Assembly (NCBI GenBank): GCA_038503035.1
Contig: JAVSML010021630.1
Location: 760,928 to 824,927, forward strand
Length of the DNA: 64,000 nt
From: Crocodylus rhombifer
Lineage: Eukaryota; Chordata; Crocodylia; Crocodylidae
Reading direction: 5' to 3'
Positions 13,601 to 22,863 of this stretch are shown here, piece by piece. Each line of letters opens with the position of its first letter. Within the stretch, counting starts at the first letter, position 1. A program made the position numbers and the translations under genes. Below the pieces are notes generated by a model. It did no database searches and was not told where the DNA came from. It saw only the letters and a list, made by a program, of their open reading frames with translations.

Positions 13601-14531
13601 CAGATCACAGTTTTTAACAAGAAGTCCTCGGGATCCAGAAGTGGGGTCACCAGCACAGACAGAACGTACCCCCTACTCCAAGGGATACCCACCAAACTTT
13701 AGAGGGATTACAGCATTCCCTTCCTCCAGCCGCTTGTGCTGTGCTGGGAGTTCTCCAGCGCCAAAGGAAGACCCCTTGGCATCACTGGATTACTCTTTGC
13801 AGTTGAGACCTTCCACATGGGAACACAAGCCTCCTGAAGGCAGTCACTCAAAGCATGCCAGGCATGTTACATACCCAGCTGCTATTCAGTCTGGTCAAAA
13901 AAACTGTTCACTGCGGCTTGAGAAAAGCCCAGAAGAAAATGCAGAAAACTTTGAAGATGGAACACAAGATCAGGAAAGGGATATGCCATGCTCAAAAAAT
14001 GTATTGGGCCAGAATAAGAAACAAGGAAGCCCGCAAAAGGGGCCAGACCCAACTAGAAATCCACTTTACTTTGAAAGTAATACAAGGGGAGATGGAAACA
14101 GTGTGTTTGCTCAAATCTTTGGAATAAATCAATACAACGGGAGAGATGCTGGACCAGATCCTGAGAATCACATGGCAGGTCCACACGATATTCCAGAAGA
14201 AGGGACTTTGCCAGAAGGAATCAGAAGTGCTACTTTAGGCAGCAAAACTGATATGAAAGAAGTAGCACATGAGTTCAAAAGAATACCCTGCTTTGGAACC
14301 TGGTTAAGGCAACATTTGTCCAGCACTGGAGTGCCACCTGGTGTCAGAAAGCAAGAATCAATTTATGGAGACCAACTGCTTGTAATCTCCACTAGAAAAC
14401 CAAACCTCCAGTTGGAAACAGAGGCAAAGATCCCAAGTGCTGAGCCGCCAAACGGAGTCAGCTCTCTAACAGGAGGCATGGCAAATGATTCAGAGGAAAG
14501 GAGACCAGACTGTCTACTACTGCAAAACTAA
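4644..14531 (+). CDS. ENAM: Enamelin, complete coding span over nine coding exons
   Basis: Enamelin is a secreted enamel-matrix phosphoglycoprotein of the SCPP family, needed for enamel crystal growth. Nine exons join in frame: 4644-4691, 5406-5450, 6856-6897, 7911-8255, 10400-10462, 10719-10766, 11457-11507, 11895-14531 plus the start exon's 5' UTR from 4630; counted by block, eight coding segments follow one another and all introns are phase 0 with AG/GT ends. The product is about 1092 residues, against 1142 in human. It begins with a hydrophobic signal peptide. Three S-x-E sites (S29, S209, S233) fit the secretory kinase FAM20C and match the known phosphoserine positions in mammals. N-glycosylation sequons lie at N263, N286, N312 and N321. 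The C-terminal cysteine motifs (CCAGSS, PCFG, final DCLLLQ) match mammalian enamelin closely. No break is visible. Upstream non-coding exons were not identified. Confidence 0.97.
4775..4975 (+). mobile_element. Old CR1/L3-type LINE 3' relic in ENAM intron
   Basis: It contains tctccattactggaggttt followed by aagagcaagttgaacaaa and, further on, ttgaggttctttccagcc. These are the usual elements of the CR1-clade 3' region but decayed much more than the 3681 copy. Confidence 0.65.
5406..5450 (+). CDS. ENAM: ENAM coding exon, residues 17-31
   Basis: A cacag acceptor and gtaaat donor bound 15 codons (MRLPRKAGFGSKSEE). The PGFGSKSEE-like core is a hallmark of the enamelin N-terminus. S29-E-E31 is an S-x-E site for FAM20C-type phosphorylation. 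Phase 0 at both ends. Confidence 0.95.
5517..5763. mobile_element. MITE-like element of the gtctaca family
   Basis: The ends are inverted: gggcacgtctacacaag at the left and catgtagatgcgccc at the right. The interior is full of near-palindromic aatgcacattaa and gtgcattag motifs. Related copies lie at 39468-39720 and 46123-46360. No target duplication was resolved. Confidence 0.55.
6294..6314 (+). repeat. G-rich tract in ENAM intron
   Basis: A run of several consecutive G tracts (ggggg, ggggggggg, ggggg) within 21 bases, able in principle to form a G-quadruplex. No link to function is shown. Confidence 0.5.
6856..6897 (+). CDS. ENAM: ENAM coding exon, residues 32-45
   Basis: A cttacag acceptor and gtaagt donor bound 14 codons (MMQYGQYAYMNSPA), very close to the MMR-[YF]-x-Q-[YF]-x-[YF]-MN segment of mammalian enamelins. 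Phase 0 at both ends. Confidence 0.95.
7161..7268. repeat. Composite GT / GATA / CA microsatellite in ENAM intron
   Basis: Successive simple runs of tgtgtg, tagatatagata, tgtgtgtg and acacacaca. Confidence 0.9.
7911..8255 (+). CDS. ENAM: ENAM Gln/Pro-rich exon, residues 46-160
   Basis: A ttttatag acceptor and gtaaat donor bound 115 codons. It opens MNPFYGYGSSYPQVFQQQ and then becomes strongly Gln/Pro-rich, with QPQPQ and KPQKP runs, ending RNEEKQLSPQ. Mammalian enamelin has a proline-rich exon in the same place, but this one is more repetitive. Other frames also lack stops here because of the CAG/CCN composition; only this frame joins the flanking exons. Confidence 0.93.
9470..10322 (+). mobile_element. 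Unclassified interspersed repeat in ENAM intron, copy 1
   Basis: The left part reads caccaagtatgtggggg ... cctcaggaagag and then tagggtgaccaccc; the right end reads aataaaagttggcaccta. The same edges in the opposite orientation bound 39011-39400. The G-rich interior (9600-10290) is specific to this copy. Several frames are open by composition only. Confidence 0.6.
10400..10462 (+). CDS. ENAM: ENAM coding exon, residues 161-181
   Basis: A ccctgccag acceptor and gtgagt donor bound 21 codons ending FPYQQQPWHIPQ, matching the FPYQQPPWQIPQ segment of human enamelin. Phase 0 at both ends. Confidence 0.95.
10719..10766 (+). CDS. ENAM: ENAM small coding exon, residues 182-197, without obvious human counterpart
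   Basis: A gtcggcag acceptor and gtaaga donor bound 16 codons (IYNQGGFLPQLNPQHR), phase 0 at both ends and open. In human the preceding ...WQIPQ exon is followed directly by the PPPGYGRPPISNEEGG exon, so this small exon looks extra relative to human. Inclusion in the mRNA is inferred from good splice sites and frame. Confidence 0.8.
11457..11507 (+). CDS. ENAM: ENAM coding exon, residues 198-214
   Basis: A tttcccag acceptor and gtaaat donor bound 17 codons (QMPPGFGQPPISNEEGG). The PPISNEEGG core is identical in human. S209-N-E211 corresponds to the phosphorylated serine of the 32-kDa enamelin fragment. Confidence 0.96.
11895..14531 (+). CDS. ENAM: ENAM large terminal exon, residues 215-1092
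   Basis: A cccctcag acceptor opens the largest exon, 878 codons to TAA at 14529-14531. The start NPYYGYFFQGLGQRPPYYSE corresponds to the human NPYFGYFGYHGFGGRPPYYSE region, and S233 is the third S-x-E site. Sequons N263, N286, N312 and N321 fall in the Pro/Thr-rich stretch that is glycosylated in mammals. The middle is hydrophilic with degenerate repeats of the type RG-S-x-x-YPEYN. The C-terminus keeps CCAGSS, a PCS motif, IPCFG and the final DCLLLQN. Internal ATGs such as 11958 are not starts, because the frame is open back to the acceptor. Confidence 0.97.
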   Translation, partial: NPYYGYFFQGLGQRPPYYSEEMFEHEYDKPKPEKEAPKEESPAAAPVPNATVPVVSTTTPSPPSQGGDRGGNATHPGVSAGGSGTPSQNPENKPAVENGTTPSPTVNISSPQEPGNEGVPQNGPEQPNAGRNTPTLDIIQRFPANRQQMFGHGSFGHREYSQGYRSSPDQGAARHRASAFMVNPSTPSENSLYRKGPPDKSLIQANRRGNLQSKPSNYPALNPRHGPSGPEFQQPGKRPAGQRQRPHFPDTHPLNQWQNAPSYSNNRAGYKQGTILPDSKPLAPTFNTIGTNEHTHHPQEDANKIPASGLQLTSQPTPKGVFLDARRHPSTPEASQQDWEKQAVNPSYPEREHFPLSGSKTWRHQQNSPPFEAGQRESSTYPPGALFGQRGSVSYPEYNSFNQKGIPHFSQDSAWENSPVSPEGQRGNSLYPPDASQREGNPHYENDPFDQLRPDSYPRQRTWDQEQPLPEAEGSPAGQYGNPQYPPSNPAEQEVYFQYSKDQGRYFPYDEISPWAPEDNYPLYKVEPPRQTENIPYHLKREFGPRGSIPWDQETNPLLQNFNPPPHPGRSQFLTRSPRDPEVGSPAQTERTPYSKGYPPNFRGITAFPSSSRLCCAGSSPAPKEDPLASLDYSLQLRPSTWEHKPPEGSHSKHARHVTYPAAIQSGQKNCSLRLEKSPEENAENFEDGTQDQERDMPCSKNVLGQNKKQGSPQKGPDPTRNPLYFESNTRGDGNSVFAQIFGINQYNGRDAGPDPENHMAGPHDIPEEGTLPEGIRSATLGSKTDMKEVAHEFKRIPCFGTWLRQHLSSTGVPPGVRKQESIYGDQLLVISTRKPNLQLETEAKIPSAEPPNGVSSLTGGMANDSEERRPDCLLLQN

Positions 14532-14561
14532 TGAAAGCAAAACGTCATCTAACTTCAGGAA

Positions 14562-14587
14562 AATAAATGCTATCCCAGAGAAATAAA
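14562..14587 (+). terminator. Two AATAAA polyadenylation signals close to the ENAM stop
   Basis: AATAAA occurs at 14562-14567 and 14582-14587, 31 and 51 bases past the stop codon. Either could end a short 3' UTR. Mammalian ENAM has a longer one, so more distal sites may also be used. Confidence 0.45.
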
Positions 14588-14664
14588 ACTGATGTACACC
14601 TTTGCACTAATATTACAGTGAAAGAGATGCTACAACCCTTAACATTATGTTAGAAATGAAGAGG

Positions 14665-14731
14665 CTGTGTGTGTATGTGTGTGAGAGAGATAATGAGAGA
14701 GTGAGACACAGAGAGAGAGAGAGACAGAGAG
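14665..14731 (+). repeat. GT/GA simple repeat in ENAM 3' flank
   Basis: tgtgtgtgtatgtgtgtg passes into a long gagaga tract. Confidence 0.9.
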
Positions 14732-17700
14732 GTTTCCATGGGTGCTTTGTTAGTTTTCAACAGGAGTCAAATTCCATTAGTGTAAATCCCTATGCTAAGC
14801 AACTTTGCTTTCCTTAAAACTCATTTGTGCTTCATATCAATTGCTTTTTGAACAGTATCAATGTTAGCTTTGTATAAAAGGCATTGCTGTAAGTTGTTTT
14901 TCCTTTTTAGGAACCTGTATTGTTTTTGAAAAATGCATTCTCTGTCTCAGGAAAGCTGGCTGGTCTCAGATTGCAACAGAAAAGGCAATATCTCTTCTCA
15001 GCTCTCTGGGGTTTCCTGGCACCAAATGACAGAGGAGCCCAGATGCAATGTGTGGATCTGAGAGGGAAACAATACTGCCAAGGTGGCAAAGAAGTAGAAG
15101 CTGTAACAGATTCTCATGGAGAAAAATATCTCCAGTCTTCAGTTTCCATCTTGCTGGATAATCACTCCACTAAAGTAAGGCCCTGATTCAGCAAAGCACT
15201 CATGAGTATATAAAGGTTTCACGTGGAAGTCAGTGAGACTCAAGCACATACTTACCAGTAAGCACTTGGTTGAGTAGGGAGTGCTTGGGGAACCAGAACC
15301 ACAGAACAAGGGTCTGTGTTTGTGTAGAGGTTCAGATTGGGTGATCACATCAGTCCATTCTGGCCTAGATTTAAGCAGGCAGAGGTGGACAAGGAGTTCA
15401 TCCAAATTACTTTCTAATGATGTCATGTTTGGACCACCTAGGCAAGGCCACTTCCATCAACTGTCCACCAACAAGGCCTGAGCTGGGTTAATTCAGCCCA
15501 ATACTGTGAACATTTAATGACCCCTACCTGGAGACGAAAAACACTCCAATGACAATCTGAAACACTACACACTATAGCAGTGGTTCTGCAGGGCATGAAG
15601 ACAGCACTGGGCAATCTCACATGGAAAAGTAACAAGTTTCAGGGCATGTGGGCTTTGTTTATATAAGCTAGGCATTGTGGGGCATCTGATGTTATATTGA
15701 CCTGCTGGTAATGTCCCAGGCAGCACAGTTTTCTGGACAGAAGCTGAAAAACATCTACTGCCAGACATCAAGAATCTTCTTTACTTGCACTGCTTAGCTC
15801 TGTGTGAAAGCTCTCTAGTTTTGCATGCCAGCTATAGTTGCTGCAGGCTCCATGGGTGCAGTCAGTGCTTTTCATAGCAATGGATTTACTAGAGCTCTGG
15901 TTCATTGGTTTTGTGACCACAAGCATTACCAATTGGAAATAAAATTAGTTTAAATTTCACTGGTATTTTTCCCCATTGGTATTTCCAACCTAAACCCTTT
16001 CTCCATCAAGAAAGCAGTCCTTAGTCACTGATGCACTTGTAAAGGATTTCTGCTAAAGAGTGAATTCATCTCACACACACATACACACACACACACACAC
16101 ACACTCACACACACACACACGGAGAGTAATTTGGACAGATGAAGATTGAAAGCCCTATTTCTACCTGGAGACGGCTATTGCATTATAATAGAGTCACAGC
16201 ATTAGCTGTATACATCCTGAACAAATCTCACCCTAATGCATGGCATCAGCACAGGTCTGTTTTACAGTGAAGTCCTACATAATGATTTACCACCACCACT
16301 GCACAGAAGCGAATTTCACCCCCTGGCCCTCCAGTTAAACTTATCCAGAGCAGCAGAAACATCATCAGCTAGTTGAGCAAGGCTGGGTAAATGCAGCAGA
16401 AAGAAGAGTATTCTGCTCTGGGAGTGGGAGGTAATGCTTTATGCACTCAGCCAGAGAGCTACAGTCTTGTTCCTCTCAGCAGAGAGGAAGGAGTTGGCTC
16501 ATGAATGTCAGTGCTGTGCCACAGTTACTTGTACCCAAAGCAATATGTCTTGCAAGGATGAAGTTGTGCAAACCATTAAAACTGATGACTTCAATGGAAG
16601 GCCCTTCGAGGGAAGGTCCTTACTTTTTTCCAAACCAGGTTCAAAAGGAAGGCTACTGCAAAGCAAATTACAGTAATTTCAGCTTTGGAACTTGTGTAGG
16701 GTTTCAGTGTAGTGTGGGATAGCAAGTCCTAGGATGAGCCCAAGGAAACATGCCTGAGGGATCCATGATTCTCTCCTAGATCCCACCTTGTTCCAGAACT
16801 CAGTCATCTACCACTGATATATTCCCTTCCCAGGAGGAGATCAATACTTAGGCTGAGCATGTGGCGAACATTTTAGTACATAGCAATTCTATGAATATTG
16901 TATATTACCTAGTCACTGAGATAGTCGGTATGGCTATTTTGGGTTAGGAGTGTGCTTACGATATGGCGATATAGCTTTAATTCAGTGGTGGCTGTTGCCA
17001 GGAAGAAAACAGTTCCCCAGGTAAGAACTTCTCAACATGTATTTGTAAGACCACCAGCCACCCCATCTCCAACAAAGTTGCAAGTCCTGTTTTGCTGGCA
17101 GTGAATAGATCATAGGTTTGATTTGGACTGCAGAAAAAAGCAATGAAAAATCTGAGCAGGATTGAAAGTCATGCCCTCCAAAGCTGAGAGACTGAAGTGT
17201 GTGAGCAAGTTATACCAATCAGAGCCTTGCAGTCTCAAGGGTTTTTTTGGAAACTTCAGTATGTCTGGATCTTCATGTAGAAAGCGGATGGACATCTGGA
17301 AAGCTGGGCATGCATATAGTCTGCTTATTGTTTTTAAGGTCTTTTTTTCTGTGAAGTCCTAAATAAAATACTTTGCTTTTACATGGCTGTTTGGTCACTG
17401 GCTCCCAGAGGAAAATGAACTGCCACCACTGACCCCAGGTCAGTATTTCTGGGAATATTATGATTAGTACCAGGGAACTGTAGACCCAGACCTGGTCTGA
17501 GAGTGGGACAACCATTTGATTTCAGCCCACTGCTTGAAATAAGCCATTACACCCCCTCCTGATATGGAGAGGCTGAGCACAGTGCTGAGGCATACCCTCA
17601 AGACCACTCCTAGCTGTTCAGGCTGACTCCTGAGCCATTTTCTCCACCTGTCTTGCAGGCCTGGGAGCACATGGAGCACACCTAAGCTTATTTAGGGAGC

Positions 17701-17742
17701 AATAGAGGGTTACTTTTAGAGACAGTTAGCCATGTCAGTCTG
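14732..17742. other. Downstream flank of ENAM
   Basis: No exon recognised on either strand. It holds a (CA)n microsatellite at 16072-16120. The stretch 14880-17700 may include distal 3' UTR. Confidence 0.4.
16072..16120. repeat. (CA)n microsatellite
   Basis: About 49 bases of CA dinucleotides with two interruptions. Confidence 0.95.
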
Positions 17743-17814
17743 AAGTCAGGCAGAAGGCAGGGTAGATTTGCACCTATAGACTGACTAAATCAGAGAGATA
17801 TATAACATAGGTTT
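17743..17814 (+). repeat. Left arm of an old inverted-repeat element, cut by the gypsy insertion
   Basis: The sequence gtcaggcagaag...tatagactgactaaatcagagagatatataacatagg is the reverse complement, with mismatches, of 27630-27692. The gypsy 5' LTR starts immediately after it. Confidence 0.7.
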
Positions 17815-18832
17815 TGTGGCAGAAGGCCACCTCTGTTTCTTTCAAAAACTCTGCTCTGTGACAATTTGGTTAAGATGGGTCCTGCAGAGGGTACACGCCT
17901 TACCTATCTCTTTAGGTAACCTGAGCTGGATACATTCCTGAGGGAGGGGGGAAACCTGCTCCCTCTGCCTACGTGACTGGCATCACATACCTGGGTGAGG
18001 GGCTTGGGCTCCCTGGGGAGCTAGGAACTGCCAGTGTGCCCAGCAGCTAGTGATGTATTTCAAACTGGTTGGCTGACAGCCAACAGGTGCTGGCTTCCAT
18101 TGGTCCGGGTAAATGAGATCTTAAGGGCTGTATAAGTTAAGGACTGCCCAGGAGGAGGGGGCAGCAGCCATGAGGAAGACTCAGAGAGAGAAGAGCTGAA
18201 CCATCTGAAACCTGCTCTCTCTCAAACTCATGATCAAGGAACTGCCTGTCTCCAGAGGGAATCTCTACCTGCCTCTGGATGATACTCAGGAATAAGCTAC
18301 CTGAGAGCTAACTAGATATATAGCTTTCAGTATACCCAGCTTGCTGGGTAGCTTTTGATGTGTGATCAAAGGCCAGCCAGCCATGCCAGTTTGCTCTATG
18401 GGATTTCTCTGATATCGCTCTACCCTGTACCCTATTCCAACCCTACCCCTTGTAACCAATAAAGTTCTCCTTTGTACCTAGCGTGGGAGACTTATTGGGA
18501 GTGGGTCTAGATTATGCCTTGGGGTCCCCTTGGTTCGGCTGACTAAGGGAAACCACTACTTGTGCTTCTGACTGAGGGAAGCATCCCAAGTTTTTGAAGT
18601 GAATCAAATACCCTCAAGGGCTACTAGGCCTGTGTTTCCCAGGGTGCGCAGAGCCAGAATCAAGCCCATCCCTGGGTAGTGGCAATGTTACTTCCAGGCT
18701 AGCCGGTGTGCTCCAGAAAGGGAGTCGGCCAGATGTGAGACACCCCCAGGGAGGCACTCGGAGCCTGGAAGGTGGTCGGGTGCAGTGAGGTGGGTGGCTC
18801 AATGCAGGAACACCCCCTACTGGCCCGCCACA
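17815..18832 (+). repeat. 5' LTR of the gypsy element
   Basis: It is 1018 bp, TGTGGCAG...GCCACA, with perfect 6-bp terminal inverted repeats. AATAAA at 18458-18463 is a polyadenylation signal. It aligns over its full length with 23751-25367 once the nested insert there is removed. Confidence 0.92.
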
Positions 18833-18834
18833 TG

Positions 18835-18855
18835 TGGTGGCAATGGTATGATTTG
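18835..18855 (+). promoter_or_regulatory. Primer-binding site, probably tRNA-Leu
   Basis: TGGTGGCAATGG starts two bases after the LTR end. About 16 of 21 bases agree with the complement of the 3' end of vertebrate tRNA-Leu(AAG), as I recall that tRNA. The position is what is expected; the tRNA identity is inference. Confidence 0.55.
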
Positions 18856-18969
18856 ACAACCTGCTGTATTGAAGGCATAATCTGGGGAAGGGAATAGAGT
18901 CACTGAAAACTCTTGAGCAAATAATTTCTAATTTGGCATCGGGTCAACTGGACAGTGTGGATAGCTACG

Positions 18970-20220
18970 ATGGCTGACGAGTATGACCACATGATGGTGG
19001 CTGACTTGAGAGAGCTGATGAAAGAGACAGTACTTCAAGTGAAGAAGGAACAAAAGAGAGAAGACCTGATTAAGATTCTGTGTGACAATGACCAGGCCGC
19101 AAGATCACCGCCAGCTGTCCATACAGAACCCATGGGGGACACTGAGGGGTTGTCCTCTGAGTGGGAGATCTGGAAATTCCAGCTGCAGCTGGAAGCTGAG
19201 GAGTGACAGTGCAAGTTCAAGCATGAGCTAGAGTTGAAAAGGATTGAGCTGGAGGCCCAACACCAGCACGAGAAGGAACAGTGTAAGCATGAAGCTAGAG
19301 AGGCTCGGTGCCAATGTGAGCATGAGCTTGCAGTACTCCAGATGCAGACAAATGCAGAAACTGTGGGCGCCCAGACAGCACTAGCTGCATCCCCCAGACT
19401 GAACACCTCAGTCTTCTCTTGCTACAAAGATGGGGAGGATCCCGAAGTGTTCCTAAGCAACTTGGAAAGCCACGCGCGCCAATGGAAGTTGCCAAAAGAA
19501 GAGTTCATGAAACGCATGGTTGCTCTGGTAGAGGGTGACATGTCTGTGGTCCTGAACAGCCTACCCTCAGAATCAGCAGATAACTGTGATGCCTTTAAAA
19601 ATGATGTGTGTTCAAGGTTCAGGTTAGGATCGGATTATTTCCAAAAAAAATTCCAGAATACCATCCCACAACTGGGGAAGATAATGGTCGATTTTGTGGT
19701 CCAGGTCTGAGACTCACTTCTTAAATGGACAGACGGAGACAAGGCTGACAATAGAGAGAGGGCACTAAAACTCATAGCACTGGACCAATTTTATCACTGC
19801 TGTCTGAAGGAGATTAAAACCCTAGTCAAAGACAGGGCCCCCAAAACCATCCAAGAGGCCGCTGAGATTGCGGACCAGCTGTCGCTAAATCATGAGGGGC
19901 TGGACATGAAGCCTCCCTACTTTGGGAAGGAACAGAAAGGGTTTCAAAAAGGGGGGAAGGGAGGGCCAGGCCCAAAAGGGGAAAGAGGGCCACCTCCTGT
20001 TGAGCGCAAGGCGGCCCCAGATTCAGACACACCACTCAATTTGGAAAAGAGGGGGTGCTATAACTGCGGGGAGCTGGGCCACATCAGGCCCAACTGCCCA
20101 AAGCTAAGCAACAAACCCAAGCCAGTCAGACATGCAACAGCTGTAAGCAGTGAGGGGGAAGACCTGAGCCCTCTGAGGGGCATGCATGTTGCTACAGGAT
20201 TACAAACCCAGAGGAGGTGA
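18970..20220 (+). pseudogene. gag pseudogene of the gypsy element
   Basis: One frame runs from ATG 18970 to TGA 20218-20220, broken by two in-frame TGA codons (19204-19206 and 19708-19710), both possibly CGA decay. In order: a SAP-like helix motif at residues 9-40 (VADLRELMKE...DLIKILCD), a charged Glu/Gln/His-rich probable coiled coil at about 75-130, a capsid region, and a CCHC zinc knuckle at 20056-20097 (C-x2-C-x4-H-x4-C) after a Gly/Lys/Pro-rich linker. The capsid C-terminal half, with a W-x(n)-LDQFY core, resembles a SCAN domain. Gag packages element RNA. Confidence 0.85.
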
Positions 20221-20831
20221 CAGCCTTCCACCAGACTAAGATAATGGTAAATGGGAGAACCCTTATCAGGGAACTGGACACAGGGGCCAGTGTGTCATTA
20301 ATCAATGCCAACCTTGTTTCATCTGTGGATATAGTCCCAGGGAGGACCCTTACCATTCAAGAGGTGGGGTTCCAGCCATTAGAGGTACCAGTAACCCATC
20401 TCCCTATCGAGTGTATAGAACTGGGTGTGCTGGAAGGGGCTCCTGTCCCCATCCTGGTGGCACGTGATGTTTTGGAGCTAGAATACCTGCAAAAGGAGGA
20501 GGGCCACCTCCTAGAACTAGAGTCCTACCGTGTTAATGTGGTGACTCGTCAACAGGGCAGAAAGGCTAAGGTGGGAGGAGTGGAAACTTTGCAGGGTCTG
20601 GTCACCCAACTGGCTATTAAGGCAAAGGGGGAGGAAGGAGAGACTCAGACTCCCTCTGACTGCAACCAGCCCCCGGCCATTGAGGAAACCAGTGACCTCA
20701 AGGTTGGATTAAGTGACAGTCTCAGGGAGGAATCTGGTCAGTCAGTGGCAGAGGAAATGGAGACTCTTGCGGAGAAGTTAAAGGACATCCCCGAGGGTGT
20801 AGGTGCACTCCCTGCAGGAGCACCCTGCTGA
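20217..20831 (+). pseudogene. pol: aspartic protease segment
   Basis: The frame is -1 relative to gag and overlaps its end. LDTGAS at 20277-20288 is the retropepsin active site, and PILVARDVLEL further on resembles the flap-to-ILG region, though the Gly is replaced. The acidic C-terminal part (about 20560-20820) is a linker toward integrase. A frameshift near 20815 moves the reading frame to the next segment. Confidence 0.8.
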
Positions 20832-22119
20832 TTGTTTAGCTGGGCAAGGGGAGGAACTCCGGCAGATGGTTCAGGAGCAAGAGAGCGAGTTCACCCCAGA
20901 TAAGAGGGAACAGGTGGTCTGGGATAAGGGACTTCTCTATCGGTTGTGGGTACCAAAGAACCATGCTGAGACCTGGGAACCCCATCGCCAGCTCATAGTA
21001 CCTCGTAAGTTTGAACAATTGCTTTCCATGGCTCATGATTTACTGTGTGCTGGTCACATGGGCAGGGAACAGACACGCCAGTGGCTGCAGGCAAACTTTT
21101 ATTGGCCCAGAATTGCCCGGAATGTGACAGACTACTGTAGATCTTGTGAGAAGTGCCAGCGAACAGGCAAAAATGGGGACAAGAGAAAGGCTCCCCTACA
21201 GCCCCTCCTTATCATTGATCAACCCTTCCAAAGGTATGTATAGACATTGTGGGCCCTCTGAGGCATAAGACTCATAGAGGAAAGAAATACACCCTGACTC
21301 TAGTGGCTGTCGCAACTCGGTACCCAGAGGCAATTGCCTTGACCTCCACCAAAGCACCTGTAGTTGCTGATGCCCTAACCAAGATCTTTCAGCTGGGTTT
21401 TCCCTCTGAGATCCTGACTGACAGGGGTGGGAACTTCCTGGCAGAGGTGATGAAGTGCCCATGGGATTGCTGTGGGGTGAAACACCTCAAGACCACAGCC
21501 TACTACCCTCAGACAAATGGGCTTATAGAAAGGTTTAATGGGGCCTTGAAAGGTATGCTAAAGGCCTATGTGGACTCTAACCCCAGTGACTGGGATGAGA
21601 AATTTCTGCATTTGCTCTTTGCTTACTGGGAGGTGCCCCAGGAGTCCACGGGGTTCTTGCCCTTTGAGTTCATGTTCGGAAGGCAAGTTAGGGGTCCTCT
21701 CCATTTGGTGAGAGAAGAGTGGGAAGGGAAAATCTCTTCCACTAAGACCTCCATGGTAGAATACATGCTCAGCTGTTGTCAGAAGCTAACTGACATGATG
21801 AAGGTGGCATGATACTCCCTGGCCCAGGCCCAGGAGAAGCAAAGTGCCTAGTATGATGAAAAGGCTCGCCTTTGAATGAGGTGATAAGGTCATGGTTTTC
21901 CTGCCACTAAAAACAAACAAGCTGCAAGCAGCTTGGGAAGGTCCCCATGTCATCCTGGACAATGCGACCTATGTTGTGGCCAGGAGTGGGGAAAAGCCTA
22001 AGACAGTTCATGTCAACATGCTTAAACCATACTTTAATAGAAGTGATGCGGTATTCTGGATTTCCTCAGTAGAAGGATCACCTGAGGACCCAGAGAAGCC
22101 GGTCATGTATGGTGACTGA
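20803..22119 (+). pseudogene. pol: integrase (HHCC, DDE core, GPY/F-like tail)
   Basis: The HHCC zinc-binding region lies at about 21030-21165 (HDLLCAGH ... CRSCEKC). The catalytic core has Asp at 21243-21245 (DIVGPL), Asp at 21420-21422 (LTDRGGNF) and Glu at 21528-21530 (IERFN), so the last two are separated by 35 residues as in D,D-35-E enzymes. The tail at about 21910-22050 (AAWEGPHVI ... VNMLKPYF) matches the gypsy GPY/F module. A one-base frameshift separates HHCC from the core (near 21235) and another lies after 21810. The position before RT is the unusual feature. Confidence 0.9.
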
Positions 22120-22863
22120 GATGGAGAGGCAGGAATAGAGGAACTCCGCCTGCTGGGCCACCTGCCCTCCCAGGCCAAGGACAAGCTGCTCGCAGCACTC
22201 AAAGACTTTGAGACAATGTTCTCCAACAAACCAGGTAAAACAGACCTGGCAGTATACTCTATAGACATGGGCAGCCATTGACCTATCCAATCCAGACTTT
22301 ACCCAGTTAACAAGAAGGAGAAGCAAGAAATAATGCAAGAGATCACAGAGATAAAAGGGTTAGGGGTAATCCGGCCTTCAATGAGTCCCTGGGCCAGCCT
22401 GATGGTACTTGTCCAGAAGCAGGATGAGTCCATCCGGTTCTGTGTGGACTACCAGAAGCTGAATGCTATTACCACCCTTGATGCTTACCCTATGCCCTGG
22501 ACAGACTCTTTACTTGATCACCTGGGCCCGGCCAAGGTTATCTCTACTCTCAATGTGTCCAAAGGATTCTGGCAAATGGCACTGGATCCGGATGACATAG
22601 CCAAGTCTGTCTTTACCACCCCTGTGGGACTATATGAGTTTACAGTTTTACTGCTCAGTATGCGTAACTCTCCCGCATCTTTTCAAAGACTGATTAATAA
22701 CCTGTTACAAGGATGTGAGCAGTTTGCCAGGGCTTACACTGATGAAATCACCATCTTCAGTCAGGACTTTGAATCGCACCTGATTCATCTGACCACTGCT
22801 AGGCAAGATCAAGCAAGCTGGTATTACTGGGAAAGCCAAAAAGTACCAGTGGGCACTATCTGA
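22120..22863 (+). pseudogene. pol: reverse transcriptase segment
   Basis: Reads as gypsy RT: GVIRPSMSPWAS, then FCVDYQKLNAIT, STLNVSKGFWQMAL, and AYTDEITIFS. The first catalytic Asp (motif A, usually LDL/LDV) is Asn at 22552-22554. The YxDD box is YTDE at 22735-22746. With the in-frame stops at 22117 and near 22279, this copy cannot be active. Confidence 0.9.

Noticed and set aside
18614..18859. 81-codon minus-strand frame recurring at 25166-25348
   Set aside because: It recurs because both copies lie in the LTRs of the gypsy element.
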